A DNA stretch of 64,000 nt, taken from positions 434,001 through 498,000 of the forward strand of contig CAVXHI010000008.1 in the NCBI GenBank assembly GCA_963761655.1. Direction: 5' to 3'. The position numbers and the translations under genes are program-made. This document shows, in pieces, positions 33,111 through 42,290 of the stretch. This DNA comes from RYN-122 sp963761655. GTDB lineage: Bacteria; Actinomycetota; Actinomycetes; Mycobacteriales; SCTD01. The notes beneath the pieces are model-generated. The model saw nothing but the letters and a program-made list of their open reading frames with translations. It was not told where the DNA came from and did not search any database. Each line of letters opens with the position of its first letter. The stretch's first letter is position 1.

Positions 33111-34781
33111 TCAGCCGAGGCTGGCGGAGGTGCGGAGCCCCCGCAGGACGAGCACGACCCCGACGGCCACGACGACGCCGGCGGTCAGCAGGGGGAGCAG
33201 CCTGCCGAGGCGGCTGCCCCGGCCGAGCGCCCAGCCTCGGCGGTCGAGCACGGCCTGCGCCCGCAGCATGAGCAGCCCGGCCGCGGTCAGCGTCCCGGCC
33301 ATGCCGACGCCGTAGAGCAGCACGAGGACGACCCCGAACCAGGCCCGGCCGAGGTAGCTGGCGCCGAGCAGGACGACCAGGGCGCTCGGGCTGGGGACCA
33401 GGCCGCCGGCGACGCCCATCGAGGCGAGGGTCCGCCAGCCGAGGGGGCCCGTGGGGAGCTCGTGGCTGTGGGCGCGCCCGCCGTGGGAGTGGGTCCCGAG
33501 GTGCTCGCGGTGCGGGTGCTCGTGGGGATGCTCCTCCTCCAGGGCCTCCACCTCCACGAGCGTCGCCGTCTTGTCGCCCGCCACGGCGTGTCGGGCACCA
33601 GGTGCGGAAGATCGCCGCGGGTCGAGGGGGGCGGAGTCGAGGGGGGCGAGGCCGGGGTCGAGGGGGGTCAGGGCGGGCTCGTGCGGGTGCTCGTGCGGGT
33701 GGTCGTGCTCGTGCGGGTGGTCGTGGCCGTGGTCGTGGTCCCCGGTCCGACGTCGGCGGACGGCGAGGGTCAGCAGGTACGCCCCGACGGCGGCCAGCAG
33801 CACGCCCGACACGACCTCGGTCAGCGGCACGACCCGCTCGGGGGAGGCCAACTGCGCCGTCCCGAGCAGGGCGCCGAGCAGGAGCACGGACGCGGTGTGG
33901 GTGAACGTGACGACGGCGCCGAGCTGCAGGGCCTGCCGCTTCGTGCCGCGCTGCCCGACGAGGTACGCCGCCAGCACCGTCTTGCCGTGCCCGGGCGCCA
34001 GGGCGTGGACGGCGCCGAACGCCAGCGCGGCGAGGGCGGACAGCAGGGCGAAGGACAGCGTCAGCTCGGGCCGACCGAGGAAGTCGGTGACGCGGGACGC
34101 GAGCCCGCCGAGGCCGCGCGGCAGGGCGGTCCGCTCCGCCTGGGCGGTCTCGTCGGACGCCCCGGCGGTGCACGCCCCGCGCGGCAGGACGAGGGACGCC
34201 GTCGTCACGTCCACGGGCGCCTTCAGCAGGTCCTCGGGGTACGACGTCAGCAGGGCGCTGGGGCTCGCGACCGGGACGTCGGAGGCGGGGAGCGCTCCGC
34301 AGTCGGAGGCGGCGGTGACCTCCCGCCACCCGGTGCGCCCGGCCGAGGAGTCGTCCGAGAAGGCCAGCGCCGCGCCTGCGGCGGGGCGAGCGGTCAGCGT
34401 GCAGGTCAGCCGGGTGGTCGGCGTGCCGCCCTGCCCCGGACGGGTCTCCGCCGCGGCGGCCGTCACGGACAGGGGCACGGCCTGGCCGCCGTCCGTCAGC
34501 CGGAGCAGGACGGCGTCGGCGGCGCACGCGTCGGCGGCGTACGCGGCGAGCTCGCCGTCCGACAGCCGGCCGGACCGGTCGGCGTCCCAGCGGCCGCGCA
34601 GCTGCACGGACGGGATCTCCGCGAGGTCGACCAGGTGCGTCACGGTCAGGCCGTCCGCGCCCAAGACCAGGCGGTCCGCGGTGTTGACCGTGAAGTTGCC
34701 GAGCGGGTGCGCCGACGCCGGGCCGGACAGCACGGTCAGGCCGGCCACGACGAGCGCGGCCAGCAGGGCGAGCCGTCTCAC
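33111..34781 (-). CDS. NiCoT/RcnA-like metal transporter with extracytoplasmic N-terminal domain and His-rich loop
   Basis: 556 aa from GTG 34781, which overlaps the TPR gene stop (GTGA). A signal peptide (~1-24) precedes an outside domain (~25-215) starting HPLGNFTVNT, a form often found in actinobacterial NiCoT-like fusions. Then come membrane helices with the family motif HALAPGHGKTVLAAYLVG (~240). A long cytosolic-type loop is rich in His-Asp-Glu (DHDHGHDHPHEHDHPHEH, then HPHEHPH and HSHGGRAHSH), a probable Ni/Co/Zn-binding segment. The last helices carry the second motif GGLVPSPSALVVLLG. Likely role: export or import of a divalent metal. Confidence 0.85.
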   Translation of the reverse strand: MRRLALLAALVVAGLTVLSGPASAHPLGNFTVNTADRLVLGADGLTVTHLVDLAEIPSVQLRGRWDADRSGRLSDGELAAYAADACAADAVLLRLTDGGQAVPLSVTAAAAETRPGQGGTPTTRLTCTLTARPAAGAALAFSDDSSAGRTGWREVTAASDCGALPASDVPVASPSALLTSYPEDLLKAPVDVTTASLVLPRGACTAGASDETAQAERTALPRGLGGLASRVTDFLGRPELTLSFALLSALAALAFGAVHALAPGHGKTVLAAYLVGQRGTKRQALQLGAVVTFTHTASVLLLGALLGTAQLASPERVVPLTEVVSGVLLAAVGAYLLTLAVRRRRTGDHDHGHDHPHEHDHPHEHPHEPALTPLDPGLAPLDSAPLDPRRSSAPGARHAVAGDKTATLVEVEALEEEHPHEHPHREHLGTHSHGGRAHSHELPTGPLGWRTLASMGVAGGLVPSPSALVVLLGASYLGRAWFGVVLVLLYGVGMAGTLTAAGLLMLRAQAVLDRRGWALGRGSRLGRLLPLLTAGVVVAVGVVLVLRGLRTSASLG

Positions 34782-36080
34782 GACAGCGTGCCGAGCAGTC
34801 TCCGCGCCTCGGGCGCCTGCAGCGGGTCGAACCGGGGGTTGAGCGTCAGGGCACGGGTGAGCGCCGTGCGGGCGAGCGTCCGGTCTCCGGCCGCGGCCGC
34901 GATGACGCCCAGGTGGTACTGCAGACCGGGCAGCCGGGTCCCGAGCCGGACCGCGCGGCGCGCCACCGGCAGGGCCTCCGCGGAGCGGCCCGCCTTGTGC
35001 AGCGCCCACGCGTAGGCGTCCTCGACGAGGACGGCGTCGGGGCGGTCGGCGTAGGCGGCCTTCGCGTACCGGAGCGCCGTGGCGGGACTCCCGTGGTCGG
35101 CCTCGAACAGGGCGAGCTCGAGGTCGACGTCGGCGCCCTGGGCGGCGAACAGCTGCTGCGTGGCGCGCAGGACGTCGTACTGCGCCTTCGCGGCGGCCCC
35201 CTGCCCGCTGGCCTCGAGCAGGGTGCCGAGCTCGAGCAGGAACTGCGGCTGCGGCTGCCGCCCGACGGCGTCCTGGTAGTCGGCCAGCGCGGCCGTCGTC
35301 TGCCCCGTCGCGGCGAGGACCTTGGCGCGGCCCGCGAGCGCGGGGAGGTACTCGGGGTCGTCGGCGAGGGCGGCGTCGTACCGGGCGCGAGCCTCGGTGA
35401 GGTCGCCGCTGTTCCAGGCCAGCTCGCCGAGGTAGTGCTGCGCGAAGGCCTTGTCGTCGGGGGCGCTGGCGGCGTCCGAGGCCTGCTGCAGCAGCGCCCG
35501 GGCCCGCCCGACGTCGCCGCGGAGCTCGTTCTGGTAGCTCGCCCGGGACAGCGAGGCGACGCCGGTCTCCAGGTCGAGCATGCGCTGGACCGCGACCGAC
35601 GCCTCGTCGTAGCGGCCGAGCTCGGTGAGCGCGTCGACCTCCACGCCGTACGTCGTCGCGCTGTAGCGGTTGACGGCCAGCGAGGCCCGGGCGAGCCGGA
35701 GCGCGTCGGCGAAGCGGTGCCGGGTGGCGGCCAGGACCGCCTGCCCGGTCAGCGCGGTGTCGTTGCGCTGCGGCTGCACCTGCAGCGACCGGGCGAAGGC
35801 CTGCTCGGCGCGGCCGTACTCGGTCGGGTCAGCGGTCAACCGGGCCCGCTGCACGTGCGCGAGGCCCAGCGCCGACCACCCGCGGGGGTCGCGCGGCCGT
35901 GCCTCGGCAGCCGCCTGCAGCCCGGCGACGGCGTCGACCGGGGCGGCGGCGACGGCAGGCGGGCGACGGCTCCGGGGCGGCGTCGCGGGGGCTGCCCACG
36001 GCGGTGCCGACGGCGAGCAGGACGGCGGCCAGCCCGACGACGGTGCCGCCCGTCACCAGTCCGCGGGCCCAGCGCTGCAC
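34778..36080 (-). CDS. Membrane-anchored TPR protein with apparent +1 frameshift near 35962
   Basis: The main frame (to ~35965) encodes about eight tetratricopeptide repeats, e.g. YGRAEQAFARSLQVQP and GDLTEARARYDAALADDPEYLPALAGRAKVL. Upstream, GTG 36080, preceded by GGAG, begins RWARGLVTGGTVVGLAAVLLAVG, a membrane anchor or signal, in another frame. Removing one C at 35961-35963 joins the two and restores PPAVAAAPVDAVAGLQAAAEARPRD. So the full protein is probably ~433 aa with an N-terminal anchor. It is coupled to the NiCoT-like gene (GTGA) and diverges from the DUF4331 gene, suggesting one functional unit. Confidence 0.78.
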
Positions 36081-36318
36081 GTCGTCTCCGTCCGTCGCGT
36101 CGTCGCGGTCGCGTCGACGTTCTCACGGGACGTTCGGGTGGCGCACCGCGCCGGACGGGTCTGCCCTCTGAGCCATCCGTTGCCGAGCCGTGACCGAACG
36201 AGGAGCACGTGTCCCGTCACGCGGTCCCGCGACGGCTGTGACACGTTGCACGCGCACCCGGCACGAAAGAGCTCGTCCGGGGGACGCCCGTCCCTCGTCT
36301 GCCCCTCGAAGGAGTCCC

Positions 36319-38184
36319 ATGGCACGTCCCTCCGTGACGGCGAAGCGCGGCCTCGCCGCTCTCCTCGCCGCCGCTACCACCGTGAGCGGCGCGGCGCTGC
36401 TCGCGCCGGGCACCAGCTCGGCGTCCAGCCACCGCGAGGCCCCCTACATCCAGGGCGACCCGGCGGTCGACAACACCGACACCTACGCCTTCGTCAGCCC
36501 GGACGACCCCAACAGCGTCACCATGATCGCCAACTGGTGGCCCCTCGAGGAGCCCGCCGGCGGCCCGAACTTCTACCCGTGGGACCCGCAGGCCGCCTAC
36601 GACATCAACGTCGACAACAACGGTGACGCCAAGGCCGACCTCACCTACCGCTGGACGTTCAAGGACGTCGACACGCGCGGCACGGTCAAGAACGGCGGCG
36701 TCGACGGCACGTTCCTCTACGCCAACGGCCCGGTGACGTCGCTGGACGACCCGAACCTGCTCTTCCGGCAGACCTACGACCTCACGGTCATCACCCCGGG
36801 CAGCGCGACCGGCACCGTCATCCTCAAGGACGCGCCCGTGGCGCCGTCCAACGTCGGCGGCGCGACCATCCCGGACTACGTCACGCTGCGCAAGCAGGCC
36901 GTGAAGAACATCAACGTGCCGACCGGCATCGCGAGCAGCTACGTCGGCCAGGCCGACGACCCGTTCTTCCTCGACCTGCGCATCTTCGACCTCCTCTACG
37001 GCGGCGACCTGTCCGAGAAGGGCTACGACACCCTCTCCGGCTTCAACGTCAACACGATCGCCTACAAGGTCCCGAAGGCGGCCGTCGTCGCCAACGGCGA
37101 CCCGACGAAGAACCCGGTCGTCGGCGTCTGGTCGACCACCAGCCGCAAGAAGACCCGCGTCTTCACCGACACCGGTGCCGCGCCTGACGCCCCCTCGAAC
37201 GCGGGCGACTCGCAGAAGGCCACCAACGACTCCGGCCAGTTCGTCCAGGTCTCGCGCCTCGGCAACCCGCTGGTCAACGAGGCCGTCGTGCCCGCCCAGC
37301 TCAAGGACTACTTCAACCGCTCGCGTCCCGAGCAGGACGGCGCGCTCCTCGGCGAGGTCCAGGACCCCGAGGTCCCCGGCCTCATCGAGGGCGTCTACAA
37401 GGTCCCGAACCCGAACAAGCTCCCGAACCCGGCCGCTGCCAAGCGCAACGACCTCTCGGCGATCTTCCTGACGGGCATCTCGACGAAGGCGTTCGCCGGC
37501 ACGACGTTCGGCGGCATCGCCAAGGGCGGCGGCGTCAACGCCGACCTCAACTCGCTGGACCTCAACGCGGTCAGCCCGAACCCGTCGCCGGCCGAGTACC
37601 TGCGCCTCAACGTGCAGGTCCCGCCGACCGCCGCGAACGACCCGAAGTTCAGCCGCCTCGGCGCGCTGGGCGGCGACCTCGCCGGCTACCCGAACGGCCG
37701 TCGCCTCACCGACGACATCACCGACGAGACCCTGCTCGCCGCTGAGGGTGCGCTGCTCGGCCAGGACCAGGGCGTCCTCGACGTCATCGGCACGCTCGAC
37801 GGCGTCAACGCCAACGACCGTCCGTTCCTGAGCGAGTTCCCGTACATCGCCGACCCGCACTCCGGCTCCGACCCCCGCGTCGGCCAGACGCCGGTGACGT
37901 TCCAGCAGAACTTCACCAGCGACAAGGGCCAGGTCACGACCAGCGTCAGCCGGATCACCCCGGCCGCTCCCGGTGGCTTCGTGCAGCTGTACCGCATCAA
38001 CGCTGACGGCAGCTCGACCGGCCTCGGCTCGATGACCCTCGACAGCACCGGTACGACCAGCGTCACCAAGGTCTTCCCGGCACGCAAGGGCAGCAAGCTC
38101 ACGCTCAACTACCGCGTCTTCCCGAAGCGCGGCAGTGCAGCGCAGTTCAACCGCGGCGTCGCGACGACGATCACGGTCCGCTAG
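36319..38184 (+). CDS. Secreted DUF4331 protein with Ig-like C-terminal segment
   Basis: 621 aa; ATG 36319 has AAGGAG 5 nt upstream. Signal peptide ~1-34. The mature N-terminus SSHREAPYIQGDPAVDNTDTYAFVSPDDPN is the hallmark of DUF4331, a family of extracellular proteins of unknown role. Residues ~60-520 are the DUF4331 body. The last ~95 residues form a separate beta-sandwich-like segment (VSRITPAAPGGFVQLYRINADGS ... RVFPKRGSAAQFNRGVATTITVR) that resembles the last half of the tails on the surface proteins at 1.7-11.2 kb. Codon use is strongly biased to preferred codons, which suggests high expression. A lipoprotein gene follows after a strong hairpin. Confidence 0.88.
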   Translation: MARPSVTAKRGLAALLAAATTVSGAALLAPGTSSASSHREAPYIQGDPAVDNTDTYAFVSPDDPNSVTMIANWWPLEEPAGGPNFYPWDPQAAYDINVDNNGDAKADLTYRWTFKDVDTRGTVKNGGVDGTFLYANGPVTSLDDPNLLFRQTYDLTVITPGSATGTVILKDAPVAPSNVGGATIPDYVTLRKQAVKNINVPTGIASSYVGQADDPFFLDLRIFDLLYGGDLSEKGYDTLSGFNVNTIAYKVPKAAVVANGDPTKNPVVGVWSTTSRKKTRVFTDTGAAPDAPSNAGDSQKATNDSGQFVQVSRLGNPLVNEAVVPAQLKDYFNRSRPEQDGALLGEVQDPEVPGLIEGVYKVPNPNKLPNPAAAKRNDLSAIFLTGISTKAFAGTTFGGIAKGGGVNADLNSLDLNAVSPNPSPAEYLRLNVQVPPTAANDPKFSRLGALGGDLAGYPNGRRLTDDITDETLLAAEGALLGQDQGVLDVIGTLDGVNANDRPFLSEFPYIADPHSGSDPRVGQTPVTFQQNFTSDKGQVTTSVSRITPAAPGGFVQLYRINADGSSTGLGSMTLDSTGTTSVTKVFPARKGSKLTLNYRVFPKRGSAAQFNRGVATTITVR

Positions 38185-38200
38185 GTCCCACCTGCTCCAC

Positions 38201-38238
38201 CCGCCGGGGCGGTCCCTCTCGAGGGGCCGCCCCGGCGG
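38201..38238 (+). terminator. Hairpin between DUF4331 gene and lipoprotein gene
   Basis: A ~16-bp stem (38201-38216 with 38223-38238, one wobble) with a 6-nt loop lies 17 nt after the DUF4331 stop. It may be a partial terminator that sets a lower level for the downstream lipoprotein, or a 3' stabiliser. Confidence 0.65.
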
Positions 38239-38266
38239 CACGTCCGCCCCTGCCGAGAGGTCCCCC

Positions 38267-38713
38267 GTGCGTCTGCCCCGCCCGCTGCTCGTCGTCCTGC
38301 TGCTCGGCGGCGGCCTCACCGGTTGCACCTCCTCGCCCGACGACGCTCCCGCCCGCTTCCGCCCGCCGCCCGCGGCCGCGCTCGCCGCCGGTCCGTGCGC
38401 CGTCGTGTCCGAGGACCTCGTCGCGCTCGGCCGCGCCGCCTTCGAGCTGCGCGGCGTGACGGCCCCCGACGACGCCGCCCGCGCCTCCCTCCGCGAGGCC
38501 CAGGACCGGCTCGGCGCCTTCAGCGAGGGCGCCCCGGCCGAGGTGCAGCCGGCCCTGAGCGCGCTCGTGCTGCGGGCCGGCCTGGTCCGCATCCAGTCCG
38601 ACACCCGCATGCTGCGCCCGGACGTGCTCACCGCGATGGGCACCGCCTACACGGCCGCCGCGGACGCCTGCACGGGCAGGTCGGCAGCCTCGCCCACCGT
38701 CACCACCGGCTGA
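38267..38713 (+). CDS. Small lipoprotein downstream of DUF4331
   Basis: 148 aa from GTG 38267, with GAGAGG 6 nt upstream. The lipobox is GLTGC (Cys ~20). The mature part is Ala-rich and helical (RAAFELRGVTAPDDAARASLREAQDRLGAF), with one Cys at each end (PCAVVS and DACTG), perhaps a disulfide. No family recognised. Its position suggests co-function with DUF4331 and the divergent NiCoT/TPR pair. Confidence 0.72.
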   Translation: MRLPRPLLVVLLLGGGLTGCTSSPDDAPARFRPPPAAALAAGPCAVVSEDLVALGRAAFELRGVTAPDDAARASLREAQDRLGAFSEGAPAEVQPALSALVLRAGLVRIQSDTRMLRPDVLTAMGTAYTAAADACTGRSAASPTVTTG

Positions 38714-38723
38714 CGTCCCCCGC

Positions 38724-38729
38724 TAGCGT
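38724..38729 (+). promoter_or_regulatory. -10 element (TAGCGT) for leaderless NYN gene
   Basis: TAGCGT ends 7 nt before GTG 38737, fitting the leaderless pattern seen repeatedly in this window. Confidence 0.5.
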
Positions 38730-38736
38730 CCGGCCC

Positions 38737-40011
38737 GTGGAGCCCGGCGACGTCGTCCCTGCCCCCGCGGGGCCGGTCCGCGACCGCGTCGTCGCGCTGG
38801 CTGCCGCTCGGCTGGGCGACCTGACGGCGGACGTCGTCCCGGCACCGGTCCGCGCGTTCGTCCGCTTCACCCCGACCAAGCGCGCCCGCCTCGCCGCCGG
38901 ACCGCTCGCCGCCGCGCTGGCCGGGGACCCGGTCTTCCGCCAGGCCGTCGCCGCGGCCCTGCCCGACGTCGCCCCGGACGCCGCTCCCGCCGAGCGCGCC
39001 GCGCAGGCCTGGCTGCGGCGCACGGAGGGGTGGCGCCCCCTCGTGGAGCAGGTGGCGGCCGACCTCGCGGCGCAGGAGGCCGGAGCGCAGGAGGCGGCCG
39101 GGCTCGACGCCGTCGCGCGGCTGACCGAGCAGCTCGAGGCGGTCCGGGCGGGTGCCCGGGCCGAGGCCGACCGGCTGCGGGCGGAGCTGGCCGCGGCCCG
39201 GGAGGAGACGGCCGCGGTACGCCGGGAGCTGCGGTCCCGCGGGGAGCGCACCGCCCGGGCGGAGGCGTTGGCCCGGGCGGCCGTGGCCGAGCGGGACGCC
39301 GTGGTCCCCGGGCTGGAGGAGGCCCGGCGCCAGGTCGCCGAGGCGCAGGCCCGGGCAGAGGCGGTCCTCGCTGCCGCACCGGCGACCGCGCCGTCGCCGG
39401 GTCGCGCGCCGTCCAAGCGGGCGACGGACGACCTGCGCCTGCGGGTCCTGCTGGACACGCTGCTGGGCGCCGCCTCCGGACTGCGGCGGGAGCTGGCCCT
39501 GCCGCCGCTCGAGGGCCGGCCCGCCGACGCCGTCGTCGCCGACTACGCCCTGGCGCCGACCGCTGCGACCGCGCAGGCGCAGGGCCGCGACCCGGACGAC
39601 CCCGCCCTGCTCGACGCGCTGCTGGCCGTCCCGATGACCCACGTGCTCGTGGACGGCTACAACGTCACCAAGACCGGCTACGGCGAGGTCCCTCTCGAGG
39701 CGCAACGACGTCGTCTCCTCAGCGGCCTGGGCGCCCTCGCCGCACGCACCGGCGCCGAGGTCACGGTGGTCTTCGACGGCGCGGAGCGGGTGACGCCCGC
39801 CGCGGTGGCGGCGCCCCGAGGCGTGCGGCTGCTCTTCAGCCGCGAGGGCGAGACGGCCGACGACGTCCTCGTCCGGCTGGTCGGCCTGGAGCCCGCGGGA
39901 CGCCCGGTGCTGGTCGTGTCGAGCGACGGCGAGGTCGCTGACGGCACACGCCGCGGGGGCGGCCGGCCGGTGCCGTCGCGCGCCCTGCTGAGGCTGCTCG
40001 ACCGCGGCTGA
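38737..40011 (+). CDS. NYN (YacP-like) domain RNase-family protein with coiled coil
   Basis: 424 aa. Residues ~130-215 are a long, charged coiled coil (heptads rich in Ala, Glu, Arg). Residues ~300-424 form the NYN/PIN-like domain: HVLVDGYNVTKTGYG (first Asp), VTVVFDGAE (second Asp), GETADDVLVRLV and VLVVSSDGEV (acidic cluster). YacP-type NYN proteins are predicted metal-dependent ribonucleases. The N-terminal part (~1-125) is helical and actinobacterial-specific. The start is chosen from the leaderless -10 element. Confidence 0.82.
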   Translation: MEPGDVVPAPAGPVRDRVVALAAARLGDLTADVVPAPVRAFVRFTPTKRARLAAGPLAAALAGDPVFRQAVAAALPDVAPDAAPAERAAQAWLRRTEGWRPLVEQVAADLAAQEAGAQEAAGLDAVARLTEQLEAVRAGARAEADRLRAELAAAREETAAVRRELRSRGERTARAEALARAAVAERDAVVPGLEEARRQVAEAQARAEAVLAAAPATAPSPGRAPSKRATDDLRLRVLLDTLLGAASGLRRELALPPLEGRPADAVVADYALAPTAATAQAQGRDPDDPALLDALLAVPMTHVLVDGYNVTKTGYGEVPLEAQRRRLLSGLGALAARTGAEVTVVFDGAERVTPAAVAAPRGVRLLFSREGETADDVLVRLVGLEPAGRPVLVVSSDGEVADGTRRGGGRPVPSRALLRLLDRG

Positions 40012-40017
40012 CCGGAC

Positions 40018-40040
40018 TTGTCGGACCCCCTCCCTACGGT
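40018..40040 (+). promoter_or_regulatory. DNA-damage-type promoter (TTGTCGGAC-N8-TACGGT)
   Basis: The sequence fits TTGTCRGTG-N8-TANNNT exactly in spacing, with a perfect TTGTCGG core. It lies 54 nt upstream of the 72-aa gene, which also has a GGAGG site, so this transcript has a leader. Confidence 0.5.
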
Positions 40041-40093
40041 CCGCAGAGCCGGCACGGGCCGGTGGCTCGGCTCTGACTTCCCCGGAGGAACCT

Positions 40094-40312
40094 GTGCTCA
40101 TCGACTGCGACGGCTGTGCCGTCCGCGACCTCGCTTGCGGCGACTGCGTCGTGACCGTCCTGCTGGGCCTGCCCGGCGCCCGCCCGGAGGTCGACGAGGG
40201 GGAGCGCCGCGCCCTCGACGTCCTGGCCGACAGCGGCCTCGTCCCCCGGCTGCAGCTCGTCCCGTTCGGTCCGCCGCCGTCGCAGGACCTGCCCGACGCC
40301 GCCGCGTCGTGA
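40094..40312 (+). CDS. Small Cys-containing protein (72 aa), unknown
   Basis: GTG 40094 with GGAGG 6 nt upstream. The N-terminus has an unusual Cys cluster, DCDGCAVRDLACGDC (four Cys in 15 residues), which could bind zinc or an Fe-S cluster or act in redox. The rest is helical. Similar short proteins occur near sepH and NYN genes in actinobacteria, but I know of no assigned function. A DNA-damage-type promoter lies upstream. Confidence 0.65.
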   Translation: MLIDCDGCAVRDLACGDCVVTVLLGLPGARPEVDEGERRALDVLADSGLVPRLQLVPFGPPPSQDLPDAAAS

Positions 40313-40418
40313 CCGTCTCGAGAGGTGTTCCTGCAGGTCCGGGGCTTGTGATCCGCTCCGATTGCCGCGAGACTCCCCGGGCCACGGGCAGCAGGCCCGC
40401 AGGCAGGACGGAGGACCG

Positions 40419-42168
40419 GTGCGCGACCTGCACGTCGTCGCTCTCAGCGAGGACGGCCGTCACGTCGTGCTGGCGACCACGCCCGACGCCTCCCGTGGCG
40501 GGTTCCGGGTCGCGCTCGACGACCGGCTCGCGTCCGCCGTCCGCGGGGACCTCGGCGGGCCGGGTGAGCAGGAGGCGCGCGAGCAGGCCCTCAGCGTCCG
40601 CGAGATCCAGGCCCGGCTCCGCGCCGGTGAGTCCGTGGAGGAGATCGCCCGCAGCGCCGGCGTCCCCCTCGCCCGGGTCGAGCGCTTCGCCGGCCCCGTC
40701 CTGTCCGAGCGCGCGCAGGTGGTCGAGGCCGCCCGCCGGGCCGTCCTGGTCCGGGGTCGCCGCGGTCCGTCGGCGCTGAGCCTGGGCGAGGCCGTCGACC
40801 TGCGACTGTCGGAGCTGCCCTCCATGCGCGCCGACAGCGTGACCTGGTCCGCGGCCAAGGGCGACGCCGGCCGGTGGACCGTCGAGGTCTCCTGGTTCTC
40901 GCGCGGTCGCACGCGCAAGGCCGCCTGGTTCTACGACGTCGCCACCCGCACGGTCACCTCGGCCGACCCGGGCAGCGCCGCCCTGGCCCACGTCGACCCG
41001 ACCGGCAAGCGGGTCCCGGTCGACCACGACGCCGCGCCGCCCACCCGGGCCGCTCGTCCTGCTGCCACCGGGTCGACCGCCGCCGCGGCCGGACCGTCGA
41101 GCCCGTCCGCCCGCCCGGCCCGCAAGGCCGCACCTCGTCCAGCGACCGCCCGCAGCGCCTCCACCCGCGCCGGCACGCGCGGCCCGGCCGCCCGACCGGC
41201 CGCGCCCGCTGCCCGGACGGTCCCGCCGTCCACGACCCCTCGCACAGCCGACGGGGCCGCGGCCGCGCCCGCCCGCAAGGGCACGCCGAAGCCTGCGGCT
41301 GCCTCGAAGCCGTCCGCCGCGCCGGCCGCTCCGCAGCGGGTCGTCGCCGGGGTCGTCCGCCGGGGTGCGGCTGCCCTGGTCGGACCGGACGCGGCCGGGA
41401 CCCCGACCCGTCGTGCGCCCTCGCCGGAGGCCGCGCTGACTGCCGAGGCGGTCGAGCGCCAGGACGCCCTGCACGCCGCGGCGGCCGAGCGCGAGGCGGC
41501 CGAGCAGGAGCGCCAGGCCGAGCAGACGCGCCAGGCGGAGCAGGCCGCCGCGCAGGAAGCGGCCGCGCAGGAGGCGTCGCGCGCGGCCGCGGCCCAGGAG
41601 GCGGCCCGCAAGGCGGCAGAGCGCCAGGCCGCGGAGCGGGACGCGGCAGCGGAGCGGCAGGCCGCGGCGGTCCGCGCCGCCGCAGAGAAGCAGGCAGCGG
41701 AGAAGCAGGCGGCGGAGAAGCAGGCGGCGGAGCAGGAAGCTGGCGGCGGAGCAGGAAGCCGCGCGCGAGACCGCTGCGCGCGAGACCGCTGCTCGCGAGA
41801 CCGCTGCTCGTGAGGCTGCAGAGCAGGCGGCTCAGGAGCAGGCGGCCAAGGAGCAGACGGCTCAGGAGCAGGCCGCCCACGAAGCGGCTGCGGAGCGCGA
41901 GGCGGCCGAGCAGGCGGAGCGTGCACGGGCCGAGCAGGAGCGCGCCGCCGAGCAGGCCGCGGCCGAGGCGGCCCACGCCGCCGTGGAGGCCCCGGCCGGC
42001 CCACCGTCCCTGCGGGTCGTCCCGCCCCCCGCCGACGACCCCGCGGACACCCCTGACGACGCGCCCGCCCGCCCCGCGCCCGCGAAGCGGCGGGGCCGCG
42101 CCGCCGTGCCGTCCTGGTCGGACGTCCTGCTCACGACCGCCCCGCCGCAGGAGCGCGACGACGACTGA
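40419..42168 (+). CDS. sepH: Septation protein SepH; apparent +1 frameshift near 41743
   Basis: GTG 40419 has GGAGG upstream. The N-terminal ~165 residues match the SepH/DUF3071 domain with a helix-turn-helix (SVEEIARSAGVPLARVERFAG), followed by VTWSAAKGDAGRWTVEVSW. SepH binds FtsZ and promotes filament bundling at division sites in actinobacteria. A long Pro/Ala linker and then an Ala/Glu/Gln-rich helical repeat follow. The frame breaks at 41743: one extra G in a GCGGCGGAGCAG repeat. Ignoring it continues AARETAARETAARE repeats and ends with the conserved VPSWSDVLL motif of SepH C-termini at 42168. Without correction the protein ends early at 41813 in a Cys/Arg tract. ~582 aa if repaired. 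Confidence 0.85.
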
Positions 42169-42194
42169 GCGCGACGACGACTGAGCGCGACGAC
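42151..42194 (+). repeat. 16-bp direct repeat over the sepH stop codon
   Basis: GAGCGCGACGACGACT occurs twice in tandem (42151-42166, 42167-42182) with a 12-nt third copy; the first copy supplies the end of SepH (ERDDD) and its stop. Looks like recent slippage. Confidence 0.7.
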
Positions 42195-42278
42195 CGCTCA
42201 GTCCGGCGAGGCCGATCGCGCGGCCGTTCGCCCCCACGACTGGGCGCGGGCCGGCAGGTCGGGGCCCGGTCCCGCCCG

Positions 42279-42284
42279 TAGGGT
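42279..42284 (+). promoter_or_regulatory. -10 element (TAGGGT) for leaderless metallopeptidase lipoprotein
   Basis: TAGGGT ends 6 nt before GTG 42291. It would drive the four-gene coupled chain that follows. Confidence 0.5.
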
Positions 42285-42290
42285 GAGCCG

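Noticed and set aside
30978..35015. 1345-codon open frame on the + strand
   Set aside because: It is the reverse of four well-supported minus-strand genes (SRPBCC, DEDDh/UvrC, NiCoT, TPR). Long antisense frames are expected at this GC content and its composition (Gly/Arg/Gln/His) is not protein-like.
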